This document shows positions 24,757 through 37,159 of a stretch of 64,000 bases of DNA, piece after piece. A model generated the notes under the pieces. The model made no database searches and was not told the origin of the DNA. It was given only the letters and a program-made list of their open reading frames with translations. Location of the stretch: assembly GCA_003550305.1 (NCBI GenBank), contig QKYT01000287.1, forward strand, positions 1-64,000. Direction: 5' to 3'. Each line of letters starts with the position of its first letter. Position 1 is the stretch's first letter. Source of the DNA: Glomus cerebriforme (taxonomy: Eukaryota > Glomeromycota > Glomeromycetes > Glomerales > Glomeraceae). Both the position numbers and the translations under genes were made by a program.

Positions 24757-25765
24757 TGCTACTGACAGTAAATAAAAATGTTTCAAAAATCTCAAGAAAG
24801 ATATTGGAAGCATTAGTAAATAAAAATTTTACTACTAATAGTTACTGATAGCTACTAATAACCTGCCATGTCCACTCTATATCATGATACTAACATTTTT
24901 TTTAGAGATAATAAGAATAAAATTTAACCATTAGATTAAAGCTCAAAAAGTGCTTAAAAGTAATGGAAAGATGCTAGAAATGTGTTCAAAATCCAAGACG
25001 TAATAAATTATATCATTTTGACTAGTACTATTCTCCCAAATTTAAATCTCAAAATCTAAATCCCAAATTACTAAATGCCAAATCCTAAATCCTAAATTTA
25101 ATCTTAAGTGTCAAATTCCAAATCCCAAATTATTTGAAATTTGAGCAGTATGTATATTCTATTACATAATTTTTGTCAGAACTTTGTAATATAAAATCTC
25201 ACTTCTTATATATCTAAACAATATAATCTTGAGGTCATTAAAATGAAAAAAGTAAAAGCATTCAAATAAGCCCAAAATTGCATAATTTTGATAAATAGAT
25301 TTTAAGATATTGTATTTCAAAGATTGGGCTGAAATTAACCAAAAATAAACTGTGAATTGCATTGCAAATTTACTGTACTCTTCAATAGCCAATTTGCAAT
25401 TTTTTTATTATTAGCTAGAAGAAAGCCAATACTAGCCTAACTTCTTAGCAATAAAAAGAAAACAGAAACAGACCAATGTATGAATAGTATTTTAGTAATA
25501 AAAAAGCTACAAAAGCAGATCAATATATAGCTAACTTCTTAGTGATACAAAAGCTTACTAGTATAAGGATAACTATTTAACAATAAAAAATATGCGATCT
25601 AACTATAGATGCTATTCAAATTCTAAAATTATATTATGAATTATATTGTAAGCATAAGATCTCAAAAACAAAAAAATTATAAAATGTTTTTTTTTGTTAA
25701 TGTATCAATTGCATCATAAATTGGCCAGAATTTCCTTTGTATAATATTATGCAACTTCAAAATAA
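24757..25765. other. Repeat-rich spacer
   Basis: Contains the second CCAAAT-type repeat copy; open frames are short and featureless. Confidence 0.4.
25030..25160. repeat. CCAAAT-type degenerate short-period repeat, copy 2
   Basis: Variants of AAATCCCAAATT and CCAAATCCTAAATCC, ending CAAATTATTTGAAATTTGAG and GTATGTATATT, the same order as the copy at 17810-18010. Confidence 0.65.
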
Positions 25766-25767
25766 GG

Positions 25768-25996
25768 GGGCATCTAAAACGGAGCAGAATCACGTGATCA
25801 TAGTGAATATCTGTCATTCCCACGTCACATCTTCATTTTCCATTTTTCCTAAGCATTCTAGGAACTTAAAATTTTTTCGATAGGTGAAATCCTATTTATC
25901 ACCTCTTATTTGTCACATGTATAATTTCTTAATGCCATAATTCCGGATAAAAATTTTACAAAAATCACGTGATTCTGCTCCGCTTTAGACGTACCC
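25768..25996. mobile_element. ~230-bp MITE with hAT-like 8-bp target duplication
   Basis: Left end CATCTAAAACGGAGCAGAAT then CACGTGAT, and right end ATCACGTGATTCTGCTCCGC then TTTAGACGTACCC, make a terminal inverted repeat of about 33 bp with few mismatches. The 8-bp direct repeat AAATAAGG flanks both ends (25760-25767 and 25997-26004). If the outer G residues are counted in the element the duplication would be 6 bp instead. Eight-base duplications are typical of hAT transposons. There is no coding capacity. Each end carries a CACGTG palindrome. Confidence 0.75.
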
Positions 25997-26453
25997 AAAT
26001 AAGGCAATTTATCACTCATAATGCTGGTTGGAATTATATTAGTCATGTGTTATTTATATGACTTCATGATATAAGCGACCTAGAAAATTTTTATATCGTT
26101 TGTCAACACTAATTATAGCTACTGCGAAGAATCCAATTTGTTCGATTTATCCCTTTTCAATAAGGGGGGAAAATCAAAAAATGTGTCAGCAGATCACGAT
26201 AATCCGTCATTATGCAGATTTAATCGGGAGGTTTGTTTATCTATTTATAATATTAACATCCCTTAATGATAGTCACAAAAATTATATTTAAACCATATAG
26301 AATGTGTTATGCAATTTATTTTTTGGTTAAAATTATGAAATTGTGGTTTGATACAAATAATACAAATAATTAAATAATAATTAATGAGAATAAAATATGC
26401 GTATATATATATATGCGTGTGTGTGGATGATGTGATGATTCAATTTTTTTTCG

Positions 26454-28567
26454 TCAAGATATCCAAGGTATTGCCCTGCGTAGTTCATCAATCGAAGCCA
26501 TTGATGCGGGGGATCCTGGAAGATCGCTATATGGAGTAGTTGGTTGACTCTTACTTACCATTCCTTGTACTTTAACACCACTAATTTCTACACCCGCTCC
26601 AACACGAAAAAAATCTGATCCACTACCACTTATAGATAAAGTTGTAATGGCAGCAAGACTACGTACTTTACGAAGTGATGGATATTTAGGAGGACTTGAG
26701 GTACCTGGTGTACTTATAGGTGTATCTGAAGAATCAATAGATCCACTCATTGAAGATGACATTGATATTGTTCCACTTTCTGATACATCTCTAATACGAT
26801 TCCTCGGTTCATATCCTTCAAACATTAGATCAAAATGTTCTATTGCAAGTTTCATAAGTAATCCGACACCACCACCAGACTTTTCATTAGTTCTACTTAA
26901 AATACACATGCTAACATCAAGTATTGGATTGCCACTATGCACCAAATTAGGTGCAAACATCACGGCAAGATTATATGCTGTCATTAAATTAACATCTTTG
27001 TATTTTGAAACTTCGTGAAGAAGCGAACAAACATATTGGAAAAGAATGATCGAGGCTGGTGATAATAATGGAAATATGCTATTTCGTATAAATTCAATGC
27101 GTCCCAAATAATGTTGCTTTCCTTGGATTTGTTTTAATACGTCATACGTTTGTACAGGAAAAATAGATACTGGCAATTCGTTAAAAAACATCTTAAGAAG
27201 AACGGCTGCCATGTGTACACCATAATCCGACAGATTAATTGGGTTTCCTATAATGACAAGTTATTAGTATAATTCAAAAATTTTGATAACGCGATAGAAA
27301 ATCAACTTGTCTTACCTCGATCATATGCTTCTTTTGCTTGGCGCAACAATGTTGAAGCAGGTGATCTACGGAATACTCCTTCAACTTGCATACCTATTAA
27401 ATAAATAGGGTTTAATAATTTTTTAAAAATTTGAACTAGTATAATTAATTATCTTTAATTTACCCTCTGCTCTTAAGTACGTGACACAATCTCTGACTAC
27501 TCTTGGTAATCCATTTTCGCCTTCTGCTCCCATCAAAACTTCAAGAGGAACTCCAAACATCAAATGCTTATTTTCATCGTAATTAATGGACGACGGTAAC
27601 GTTATTTTATCTTCATATCTTAAATTATATCTTAAAATATATATGTAATATATAATTAATTATATTAATAAAAAATTTTTTTTTTTAAAAAAAAAACTTA
27701 CTCATATACGGCTGGGGGTATATCGATTTGCGTAAGCGGAACAAATTTAGCTAGTTCCGATAAGGAATGAATATATCTTATTTTTTTCGCAAATTTTGGG
27801 CTAAATAAGTTGAAAAAATTTTGAATAACAGATATAAAAAAAAAAAAAAAAGAAAAGAAAAGATCAAATCAAAATATATATACCTGACTACTGCATTCAT
27901 GAAATCGAGAGATATGCGTGCCCATGTTGTTGGTTGAACTATATAAAAAGACTTGAGATTTTTCTTGTATCTTTTTTTTTAAAAGAAAAAAAAGAAATAT
28001 AATTTAGAACAAAATAATCAATTAAAATTACAAAAATGTAATCATAACATTTACTTTCGACTAAGGCTTTTATATACTCTAAACATCCAAGACCAACCAG
28101 GGTTATGCTTAGCTCCGCCTGCGAAGAGAACAACTGTATAATCGCTCTCGACAAAAAGGTCTAGCTTAAGTAAAATTCGTCTGTAAAATTTTAAATTTAA
28201 TTAATTCACAAATAGTCCATAAGCATATATATATATATATCATATATAGAATGATTTATTTACGATAAAATTCTATCATAATCAACTTCTATGGGATCTG
28301 GAAGGTTGCATGCACAAAGTATAACCATCGGTTTACTTTCAAAATCAACACCTTCATGCGAAACAGAATTTTAAATTTTTTAAAAAGACTTTAGTTAGAA
28401 AGAAATATATATATATATATACAAATACATAGAATTTATGAAAATTAAAAGGTAATTATACCAGCTTGATAAATGACTTTAGAATATATATAATCAGCTA
28501 AAGCTTCTTCATCGGCTGACGTTCTTGAGGCTTGTGGTTCAGGAGAACTGGTATAAAACCACCACAT
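26454..28567 (-). CDS. Rho GTPase-activating protein with Sec14/CRAL-TRIO-like domain (ARHGAP1/8-type)
   Basis: Eight exons (28567-28462, 28351-28264, 28180-28055, 27970-27884, 27800-27702, 27630-27464, 27393-27316, 27247-26454), all GT..AG and in phase, giving 514 residues. The N-terminal third is a Sec14-like domain: VILCACNLPDPIEVDYDRIL, VESDYTVVLFAGGAKHNPGW, YIVQPTTWARISLDFMNAVV, and SELAKFVPLTQIDIPPAVYE. The RhoGAP domain follows (about residues 188-390): FGVPLEVLM, VEGVFRRSP with the arginine finger at R233, VHMAAVLLKMFFNELPVSIF and NLMTAYNLAVMFAPNLVHSG. The C-terminal ~120 residues are Ser/Pro-rich and disordered. The protein should stimulate GTP hydrolysis by Rho/Cdc42-type GTPases at lipid membranes. 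The first ATG is inferred; an extra 5' exon cannot be excluded. Confidence 0.92.
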
Positions 28568-30646
28568 TTTCGAGGACTGGTTGCAAGTATTTTGTTGTTA
28601 TGTGAGGTAAAAAGTTTATTTATAAGTAAAATAAAAGAAAAAAGGGTTTTAACTAATAAAAAAGAATGGGAATTTAGAGAGAGTATGTCATTAGAAGAAA
28701 AACAAGACTTGCGTGAACTGCGAATCCTCAACAATAATAAAATAATATACTAAAGTATTATGTAATACAGATATAAACACAATTCCAAATTAAGACAATA
28801 TTTTTTTAAAAAAAAGTGGTCTCAATTGCAATTAAACAGTTTTCCCGCGCTGCAAACAAATGCAATGATTCAATTCTGGCATTATCTTAAAACATCGTAG
28901 GCTAGCTTATTTAAAAAAAAATTATAACTGGATATTTACCAATAAAAAAATATATATATTGTTACATATCATTCAGGAAATGTGTGGAGAAGAAAAATAT
29001 ATTGGTTATATGCGCATCTTAACTTATATGAAAATATATTGAGAAACAAGACATCAATGACTTTTTTATACAGGAAGTAGTTCAATTGAAATCTGAATTA
29101 GTTTAGTCTGATGATTATCATATTTAGAATATAAGTCAACTGCAAGGAATTTTAAATATTGAAAAAAAAAGTAAAATAAAAGATTCACCGCGGATCATTA
29201 AGATTAGTCATCCAAAATTGATATCCGAATATCCGACATATGAAAGAGTAAAAGATTGGATAAAATAATAAAATAAAGTTGATTTATTTAATTATTAATT
29301 AATTAATTAATATTATTACACATATTATTTCAATGCAAATATATCGTTTGTCGCATTTTTTTAAGACCAATTACGGAAGGAAGTTTAACAGTGGTTTCCG
29401 GAGATATGGACAATATAAAAATTGAAAAATATAACTATTTAAATTTATAAATTATTCTCAATTGTTATGAGTTTACTTCCTAATGTTAAAAAAAAATACC
29501 CACAATTATAAGTTGAAGACGGCATTATGCAATAAAAAAATACATCACATCCCTACATCATCCTACATTGTAATTACGCGTGGAATAATCCGATGAATCC
29601 GAAAAGTCAAGTGTCGGAATTAATCGTAAACCAATAAAATTTTGATTTCACACGTGAATTAAAGTTATTAACAAATCACATATTAAACACAAAATTAACT
29701 TGATCTTAAACCAGTCATTTTTATCATTTTATAATTAGTTTATTTTAAATCAGGTTTAAGCATAAATTAGTATATTAATAGCTTTTATTGATTCATTATC
29801 AAGAGCCACTTCTTTTTTTTGAATGATTTTCTGGATTCATACTACACCTTAGAGGGCTTGTTTACTCAGCCATAATTAGTAATGCGATCCCAGTCACATG
29901 GTTTCCTTTTTTTGAAAATTCCACCCAAAAAAAAAACTCAATGATATGGAATTTTAATGAACATTTGAAGATAGTACGCCATCTTTTGTTACTAAATTCG
30001 GCATTTTAAAAAAATCCAAAAATACAAATTTTTAAAATCAGCTCATTTCGTGTAGCAAAAGAATGCAACCCTCCTTGGCGTCTCATCGTGTAAATTGATG
30101 GTTGCATAAAATCTGATATGAACACCACTAAACGGCACCCAAAAGAAATCCTAACCACTGTTGTGTTTCCTATATACTTTGGAGTATCCAAACTTTGTTC
30201 TTTTTTTGTCGGTGTTTATCATTGTGTTCTCTCGTTTACCCTTGATTGTGTTTTGAAGTTTTTATAAAATTTTAACTGTTAATTCTTCAAATATTACTTT
30301 ATATAGCTTTTTTTTTGTTTCTTTATTTCATTATTTTTCTGTTGTGGGTCCTTTCGGTGGTTTCCCCTTTGTCAAAAGGGTTAGATACTTTCGGGTGGGA
30401 CACGACAACTTTCTGATATATTGCTATTTTTTAATATAGTACTAACATTGGAATAATTCACTCCCTTTCAGACTCTATTTGGTTGTTGCCTTTAGGTTGT
30501 CGTTGACCAATTTTTGGAAACTAATTGTTAGATTCAAAAAAGATTTAGAACTATTTAAAAAAGAGTTGTTTCTTTTACTGTTATCTAGATCCTTATTTTT
30601 TTCATCTCAAAAACCAAGTTTTAAAATTTCAAAGCTGGAGCAACAA
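28568..30646. other. Intergenic, no gene seen
   Basis: About 2 kb without supported coding sequence. It includes the promoter regions of the RhoGAP gene (-) and the F-box gene (+), and a CACGTG at 29651-29656. Confidence 0.5.
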
Positions 30647-32056
30647 ATGGCAAACGGTGAAAAGAGGTTGATTCCGGAGGATAGAATGGAGAGAAAGAAA
30701 GGTTCTAAACGACGACAAACGGGCACAACTGCAAAAGACGATATTGAGGTAATAAAAAAGATTATTTTTGTAGTCATAGTGAATAATAATAGATTTCGAG
30801 TTTTCACGTGAGATTATTTTTTTCGATAGTTATTTCAATCACCACCTAGTTCACCGCTACTTACACCAAAGTCATCACATCTGACATCATCATTAGAGGC
30901 ACCATCTCAATTACAAACTCCTTTATCTTCACCTCCAACTTCACGTCCTCCTTCACCTAATCCAATTGATGTACCATATTTAACTCCTTTATCAACTTCA
31001 CGTTCTCCAACTCCAACTTATATTAAAGAAATAAGTAGTACAAATGTTGCTATTATAACTATAACTACGGATGATCATAATTTAATAGATGATGATGATT
31101 CAATTTATATTAGAAAGAATGTTTCTCATTCTCCTATTAAAGTGGTTAATAGTTCTATACCTCCATGTACTCGATGTCCTCCTGAAATAATATATCATAT
31201 TTTTGAAATATTACGTACTTTACATCAACCATCACTTTTCTCTTGCATTCTAGTTAATCATCAATGGAATGCCATAGGAACAAACGTCCTTTGGAATTCC
31301 CCAAAATTTACTCATATGCGCTCGCTGGATAAATTCATTAAAGTCATAGAAAATTCTCCATCATCATCGAATTCTCAACAATCAACCGTATATCATCCTT
31401 ATGCAACTTATATTCGTACATTGGATTTAACATATTTGACAGAACATGATCGTAATAATTCATCTCTTTCATCTCATCTTCTTCGATTATTACCATTAAT
31501 TCATATAGAAAATCTTCATACACTTAATTTAAGTTTTGTTAAAGGCATCACTAATAATTATTTAACTAAATTATTATCACCATTTTTCAATAACTTACGT
31601 ACATTGAATCTTGCAGGGGGTAGTAGATCTGACACATGTTTATCATCTATTATACCAAATTGTAGTAGAATACAAAATATTTCACTAGCATGGAATACTT
31701 CATTATCTGATGCATCAATTAACAAAATCACAACAATATGTGGAGATAAATTACGTACCCTTGACTTAACAAATTGTGAAAAAGTAAGTGATAGATCAAT
31801 GAATTCAATTTCACAATATTGTTTAAAATTAAGAGAATTAAGAGTAAGTTATTGTCGTGGTGTAAGTGAAGAAGGTGTGAGGGCTGTTATTGAAGCATGT
31901 GAAGGTCTTAAATTATTGGATTTAGTTGGTTGTTTAGGTGTTGATAAATGTTTTTTATTAAAATGTAACGAAGAATTTGGTTTAACGAGAAGAGAATTAA
32001 AAATTATTTGGAGAAGGGTTACTGATGGTAATACTTCTTGGGCTGATGAGAATTAA
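30647..32056 (+). CDS. F-box protein with leucine-rich repeats (FBXL/Grr1-like)
   Basis: Two exons, 30647-30748 and 30830-32056, phase 0 intron of 81 nt, 442 residues. The N-terminus is basic, followed by a Ser/Pro-rich stretch. The F-box lies around residues 146-192: CPPEIIYHIFEILRTLHQPS, SCILVNHQWNAIGTNVLW. AMN1/Grr1-type leucine-rich repeats follow: TYIRTLDLTYLTE, NLRTLNLAGGSRSDTCLSSI, IQNISLAWNTSLSDASINKI, LRTLDLTNCEKVSDRSMNSI, LRELRVSYCRGVSEEGVRAV and LKLLDLVGCLGVDKC. By family, it recruits substrates to an SCF ubiquitin ligase through Skp1. The first in-frame ATG is 30647; the frame is open further upstream but without ATG. Confidence 0.88.
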
Positions 32057-32855
32057 TACATGATTTTTTTTTTTTTATTTCTATGTGAGAAAGTTTTTAT
32101 ATTTGTGAGTGAGCCGGAGATTTTCAATCCTGTGAGGATTATAGCCGTGAGGTATAGCAGAAGAGTGAGATTAAAAAAAAACGTTAACATAGATAATAGG
32201 GTTTATTATTTTTCACAAACATCAAATGTACATTTTTCTAGTTCTCTTTATTCATTTTTTTTTTTTTTTTTTTTACTGTTTTGAGATAAATTCATTCATC
32301 ATTATTTGCGGGTTCAATTATTTTTCTTCGTGAATTTTTATAAGTTTAAAGAGGATCAGTTTAATTATTAGTTAGTTGTAAAAGTTTGTAAGATAAAAAA
32401 AAAAAGTACACTTCATCAAAACCAAATTCCAAATCCAAATCCAAATTCAAATTAACAGCAAAATGAGAAAATAATTCAAACATATTAAAAACAATAAATC
32501 AACCATTGTGAATTATTTCATATTATTTTAATCATTAAATTCATGTAAAATGCAGGCCAAAATTATCAATATTATATTTTCGATTTATAATTTCAAACTG
32601 CCTTCAAGGTTAAGAACTTGTATTTTCGACTTAAAGATTAGAAAATTAAAAATTACTACTTAAATTATTATTTCTATTATTTCGATCTGAAGAATTCAAT
32701 TAAAGTTTTAAAATATTTTCTGCGGAACCAAAATCTTAGAATCAATCTTCATCACTTTCATCACTGATTTCAAGTAGTTGAGTGTTCCTATATATAACCA
32801 AATAACCTAATTTTAGAAAATTTAAACATATTAGCCTGGTTCATTGTAAACAATA
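32057..32855. other. Convergent 3' region between F-box and kinase genes
   Basis: No separate gene. Around 32740-32790 the minus strand can read NTQLLEISDESDED and a stop after an AG acceptor, which might be an alternative last exon of the kinase gene, but the phase does not join cleanly. Confidence 0.4.
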
Positions 32856-34295
32856 TTATATATTTTCCTTTTTTTTACCTGTTTTGTCTAATGATTCCTT
32901 TTCTTCTTCTATAATTTTTGATTCTGGTTCTTGCGATTTTTTTTCAAGGGAAGGAAAATCTAATAATCTACTTCTTGTCCAAGCTTCAGAATGTTTAGCA
33001 TATCCTCTCATAATTTTACCTTTCCCACCACCTCCTTGTTCAATATTAAGTCTATACTCTTCAGCCGCTTCAAAAATTTTTCCAATTTCCTCTTGTTCTT
33101 TTGTAAGAGGTTGTTTATTCATATGAAGGACATAAGCTTTCTGCCACCCAGAAATAATTTTGTTGACTTGTTGAGCTGTAGGCCTTTTTTCTGGATTCTC
33201 GTCCCAACACTGTTTCATTAAATTTGCATAAATCGTCGGTGTACCAGGTAAAATTTTTGGTCTTAATCCTCTCAAAATATCAAGATTTAACCTTAAATCA
33301 TGAGCTCTATCACTAAATGGAGGAATGTTCGCTAAGTATTCCCATAGAATCATTCCAAGACTATAAATATCTGCAGCTTGTGTATAAGGTTGTTTATTTA
33401 ATACTTCAGGTGCCACATAAGGTAATATACCAAATATTTTCCCTTCACTCTCATGAGTCACGTTACGTGATAATCCAAAATCCGCTATATAAGGAGTATT
33501 AACATATTTAATTAATATGTTACCGGAATGAAAATCTCTATGAACTAATCCAGCTTTATGCATTGATGCGAGAGACCTTGTTAAATCACGCAAAGCCATT
33601 AAAATATCGGACCATTCTTGTTGTGGTAGATCAGGATTCTGTAAATGACTACGAAGAGAACCTCGATCCATGTATTGTGTTACCAACATAAAATTATTTG
33701 TTGAAGGTTCTCGAGTTATTCCATAGATAAAAAGTATAAATTTAATTGGGGCCTCATCATCCGTGAAGCGATGGATGAATCGAAGTTGGATTTGTAACTA
33801 CACAACAGGTAATAAAAGTAACTTTTAAATGGAAAATTGACGTACGAGAAGCCATAGATATTTATGATTCGCAATTTGCAACAATTCAAAAATAAAAATA
33901 TCTACCTCATCCAGAAACTCTTTGATATTGTTTTCAGAATTAATTATACTTTTCAAAATAACATCAATATTATTACTTGTTCTCCACCATTTTGTAGTTT
34001 TAGTACCTGAACAAGTAATTCTTCCTTCAGGCCAAACCGCTTTATAAACCTTACTAAATCCTCCTTGAGCAATATATTCAATATTTTTAAAATTTTCATA
34101 AGGTATCCATTCTATTACTTCATCCCTAGTTCGAGCATTTATTTGAGCATCTTGTATGAATTTATCAACTGCTTCATTCCCACTTGTCCATTTTGAAAAG
34201 TCTTCTCGAAAACGTTCAGCATTACATGGACGACACCATGAGCTGGTAGAATTATTTTTTGCGCAATATTTACATTTAGAATTTTTAGAAGACAT
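32856..34295 (-). CDS. Protein kinase with N-terminal zinc ribbon (Rhizophagus-expanded family)
   Basis: Two exons, 34295-33906 and 33797-32856, with a 108-nt phase-0 intron; 443 residues. Residues 8-24 hold CxxC-x9-CxxC (C8, C11, C21, C24), a small zinc ribbon, then FSKWTSGNEAVDKFIQDAQ and EVIEWIPYENF, features seen in the very large Rhizophagus kinase family. Kinase motifs: IAQGGFSKVYKA (glycine loop), DVILKSI (ATP-binding Lys), MDRGSLRSHL, LVHRDFHSGNIL (catalytic Asp), IADFGLSRN (DFG), PYVAPEVLNKQPYTQAADIY (APE) and CWDENPEKRP. All key residues are present, so it should be active, tyrosine-kinase-like in subfamily. The C-terminal tail is charged. The intron is inferred because the unspliced frame breaks the kinase core. 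Confidence 0.88.
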
Positions 34296-34452
34296 TAGAT
34301 AAATATAAAATTTTACAAATAACTACGGAACTACCGTTTAATTTAATTAAATTGACAGCGAATCAATTTATAGCAAATATTTGTACACGTGAAATGCAAA
34401 TGTCATATTTAGATTTCTAAGTTATCGTGAACTTCAAATATATGATTGCGAA
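34296..34452. promoter_or_regulatory. 157-bp bidirectional promoter region
   Basis: The start codons of the kinase (-) and the zinc transporter (+) are only 157 bp apart and point away from each other, so the regulatory region must be shared. It contains one CACGTG palindrome at 34386-34391. Confidence 0.6.
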
Positions 34453-36404
34453 ATGGAATCGCCACGGTCAAAAGACGATCGTACGAAAACATTTCAATCA
34501 CTTCGACCAGAGTCCCCACGATTAACGGAACCTGTTTCACCACGTATTAGGCGATCTGATTCTCCCCCACTCGATGTAAAGTATAATAATATGTATTCAC
34601 TATCACATGCTAGTACTTCAAGTTCACCACACCTTCAACTTCCACGAACAACAGTTTTACGAAAATCTTCGTCAAGCTTGTCTTTTCAAGCTATATCGGA
34701 ATTAGACGATGATAATATTGAGTTTAGCGAAAGTAGTTATAAATATAGTGATAAAAGTACTTATGACCAACACGACCACCACCATTCTCATGATAGTGAA
34801 AAAGAAAAACACGATCATGTGATTCATGTCCATTCACACGAAGCACATTATGGAATCAGATCCCATGATCATGGATATTCTCATAGTGCCCAGTTACCAA
34901 CGTTATCGTATATTTTTTCATCGTTGCATCCTTCACAAAAGACTTTATTTACATGGGGAACAGTACATCTTTTCCTGGGAATTTTGTTATGGCTAAAAGG
35001 TCAATGGGGCTGTGGATTAGGTAAGTAATATTGTATATTTCCCTTTAATTAATAATTATAAACTGATTGATTAAATAATTAATATTAATTATTATAGCGC
35101 TTACTGGATTTGCTTACATTGTAATATTCGATGCTTTTGGTGTCTTTACAACCTTTATTTCATCAGTTATAGCAACTTATCGATCATTGAGGGAATCTAC
35201 CATACGGAATCCATTCGGGTATTTGCTTTTCCTTCTTATAACTCGCTTTCATTTAAAATCAACATTTTATAACATTTCTTTTTTTATATTTAAGAGTTCA
35301 GCGATATGAAATATTATTTGGATTTATAAATACTTTATACCTCTTATTTGTTGCTTTATATATGTTGAAAGAAGGTTTGGAACATTTCATATTAGAATCA
35401 AGTGAAGAACATGTTGAAGATCACAGGTATTCCTTATTAATTTTATGTTTATGCTTTGCTCAAGCTGTTCTAATTCATCATATTCAGTCCAGATTTTCCG
35501 ATGATTTGGGTTTTGTTGACTTTGGGAGCAACATTGATTTCGGCTATTTGCTATCGTAATCATAAAGGGTTTTCTGCATGTAGTGTACTTAATAGATATT
35601 TTGTTTTTTTTTTAAAAAAAAAAAATTTTACTTTTTTTTTTTTTTTTTTATTTTACTTATTGTTTATTTTTTAAAAAAAAAAAATTTTACTCTTTTTTTT
35701 TTTTTTTGTAATTTTACTTATTGTTTATATCGTTTCGTTTGTAGTATTACGATCAGCGTCGTCAGTCATGGAGCCTCAGCCGAACTATCGGCAAACTAAT
35801 GATGGATTCTCAATATTACTAACGAATTTATTTACACTATCAACATTACTGTGCGGTGCTAGTGTTATTTTTGTTGGAGTCCTTACAGAAAAAAAGTGAG
35901 GAAATTATATTTGAGAATTTGAGGAAGTATATAAGAGTTTGTTATTAACGCATTCTACATATTCTTATCAATGTTTGTAGTCATTCTTTGGGATGGCTAG
36001 ATAAATTAGTATCGATATTGGAATCGGCGCTAATGTTTTATCTTGCAGGCCCCGTTGCAGCTGCGTTAGGTAAAATTTTGTTACAGACAACGCCGGATTC
36101 AACACTAAGAAGTTTAGAAGCTTGTTTACGAGAGGTATTTGAAATATTGATCGATAATGTATATAAAAAAATGACTAATTATTGAATTATTATAAATTAG
36201 ATTCAACTTGATCCAACAATTTTATCATTATCAGCAACACATTTTTGGGCAAATTCATACGGACAATTAGTCGGTACAATATGTATACAAGTTAATCAGG
36301 ATGCTAATGAACAAGCTGTTTTGGCGAACGTTTATGATAGATTAAGTCCTTTATTCGTAAATAATGATGGAAGTGGTGAATTAACAGTTCAAATTGTAAA
36401 ATAA
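34453..36404 (+). CDS. ZRG17: Zrg17-like cation diffusion facilitator (zinc transporter)
   Basis: Seven exons (34453-35020, 35098-35218, 35295-35426, 35488-35582, 35745-35895, 35981-36134, 36201-36404), consistent phase, 474 residues. The first ~150 residues are cytosolic and disordered, with a His-rich metal-binding segment at 105-144 (14 His, for example YDQHDHHHSHDSEKEKHDH). Membrane segments follow: TLFTWGTVHLFLGILLWLKG, FAYIVIFDAFGVFTTFISSV, VQRYEILFGFINTLYLLFVA, IWVLLTLGATLISAICYRN, and the segments around LSTLLCGASVIFVGVL and LVSILESALMFYLAGPVAAA. The second segment lacks the canonical His of the HxxxD zinc site, as in Zrg17/ZnT6-type subunits that work as heterodimers with a Msc2/Cis4-type partner in the ER/Golgi. 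A CDF C-terminal cytoplasmic domain ends the protein. Confidence 0.85.
35607..35730. repeat. Tandem duplication of ~60 bp inside an intron
   Basis: The fourth intron of the transporter gene contains two copies of a unit with an A-run, AAATTTTAC, a T-run and ATTTTACTTATTGTTTAT, offset by about 60 bp. Confidence 0.7.
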
Positions 36405-37159
36405 AGAGGGAAAATGACGGAAATTGAAAAGTATTTATCTGATTTTAAATAATATTTATTTTAATTTAATAATATACTGTTTTCGTATAATGTACATATT
36501 TTTATGGAACTTTTATGATGATAGATAGATATTAATTAGCAAAATTAAATAGATTAAATAGATTAAATAGATTATTTATATTAATTCTTATAATAACTAT
36601 TAAAATTTAATAATTTATATTTAATGTGTATAAACTTACACATACCAAATGATCATTAATATAAATTCGTCAAATTCGTATTGATATTTTTAAATCAAAA
36701 GTAATTTTCATATTTTTTTTAAGTGAAATGAATTACTTAAATAAAATCACGTAACTATAACAAAATCAAAAGAGCATGCTTGCTCATAATATTATTGGAT
36801 TATTATACTAGCACAAAGTCATCAATATCCAATCACATTAAAGGAAACGTTTGAGAACGCCCCAAGTAAAGTTTCTAATCAATATAAATTATAATAACAT
36901 TTTTTGTCCCATCAATATTACAAGGTTCAGGGCTCCTTAAATGATCCAAAGCTTAAATCAAATTCCCAAAATGTGTTGTTTAGCGTGATTAATTGGTCAT
37001 AAAGTAGGTAATAAAAAATGTTTCCCAATCCCTAGATTGCATAATACTATTTATTTCATGTATGCTATATACTTCAGTTAAAAAATTCTTTCGTTGGGCC
37101 TTACTTTTGTTTACTTTCACTTGAAAAGAAGAATTCTAAGTAATGAATATAATAAATTA
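36405..37159. other. Intergenic, no gene seen
   Basis: AT-rich spacer after the transporter gene; short GATTAAATA tandem near 36550-36575. Confidence 0.5.

Noticed and set aside
32740..32790. Extra last exon of the kinase gene (NTQLLEISDESDED and stop)
   Set aside because: Text is attractive, but the available donor (GTAAAA near 32878) and acceptor do not join in the right phase; noted only as a possibility.
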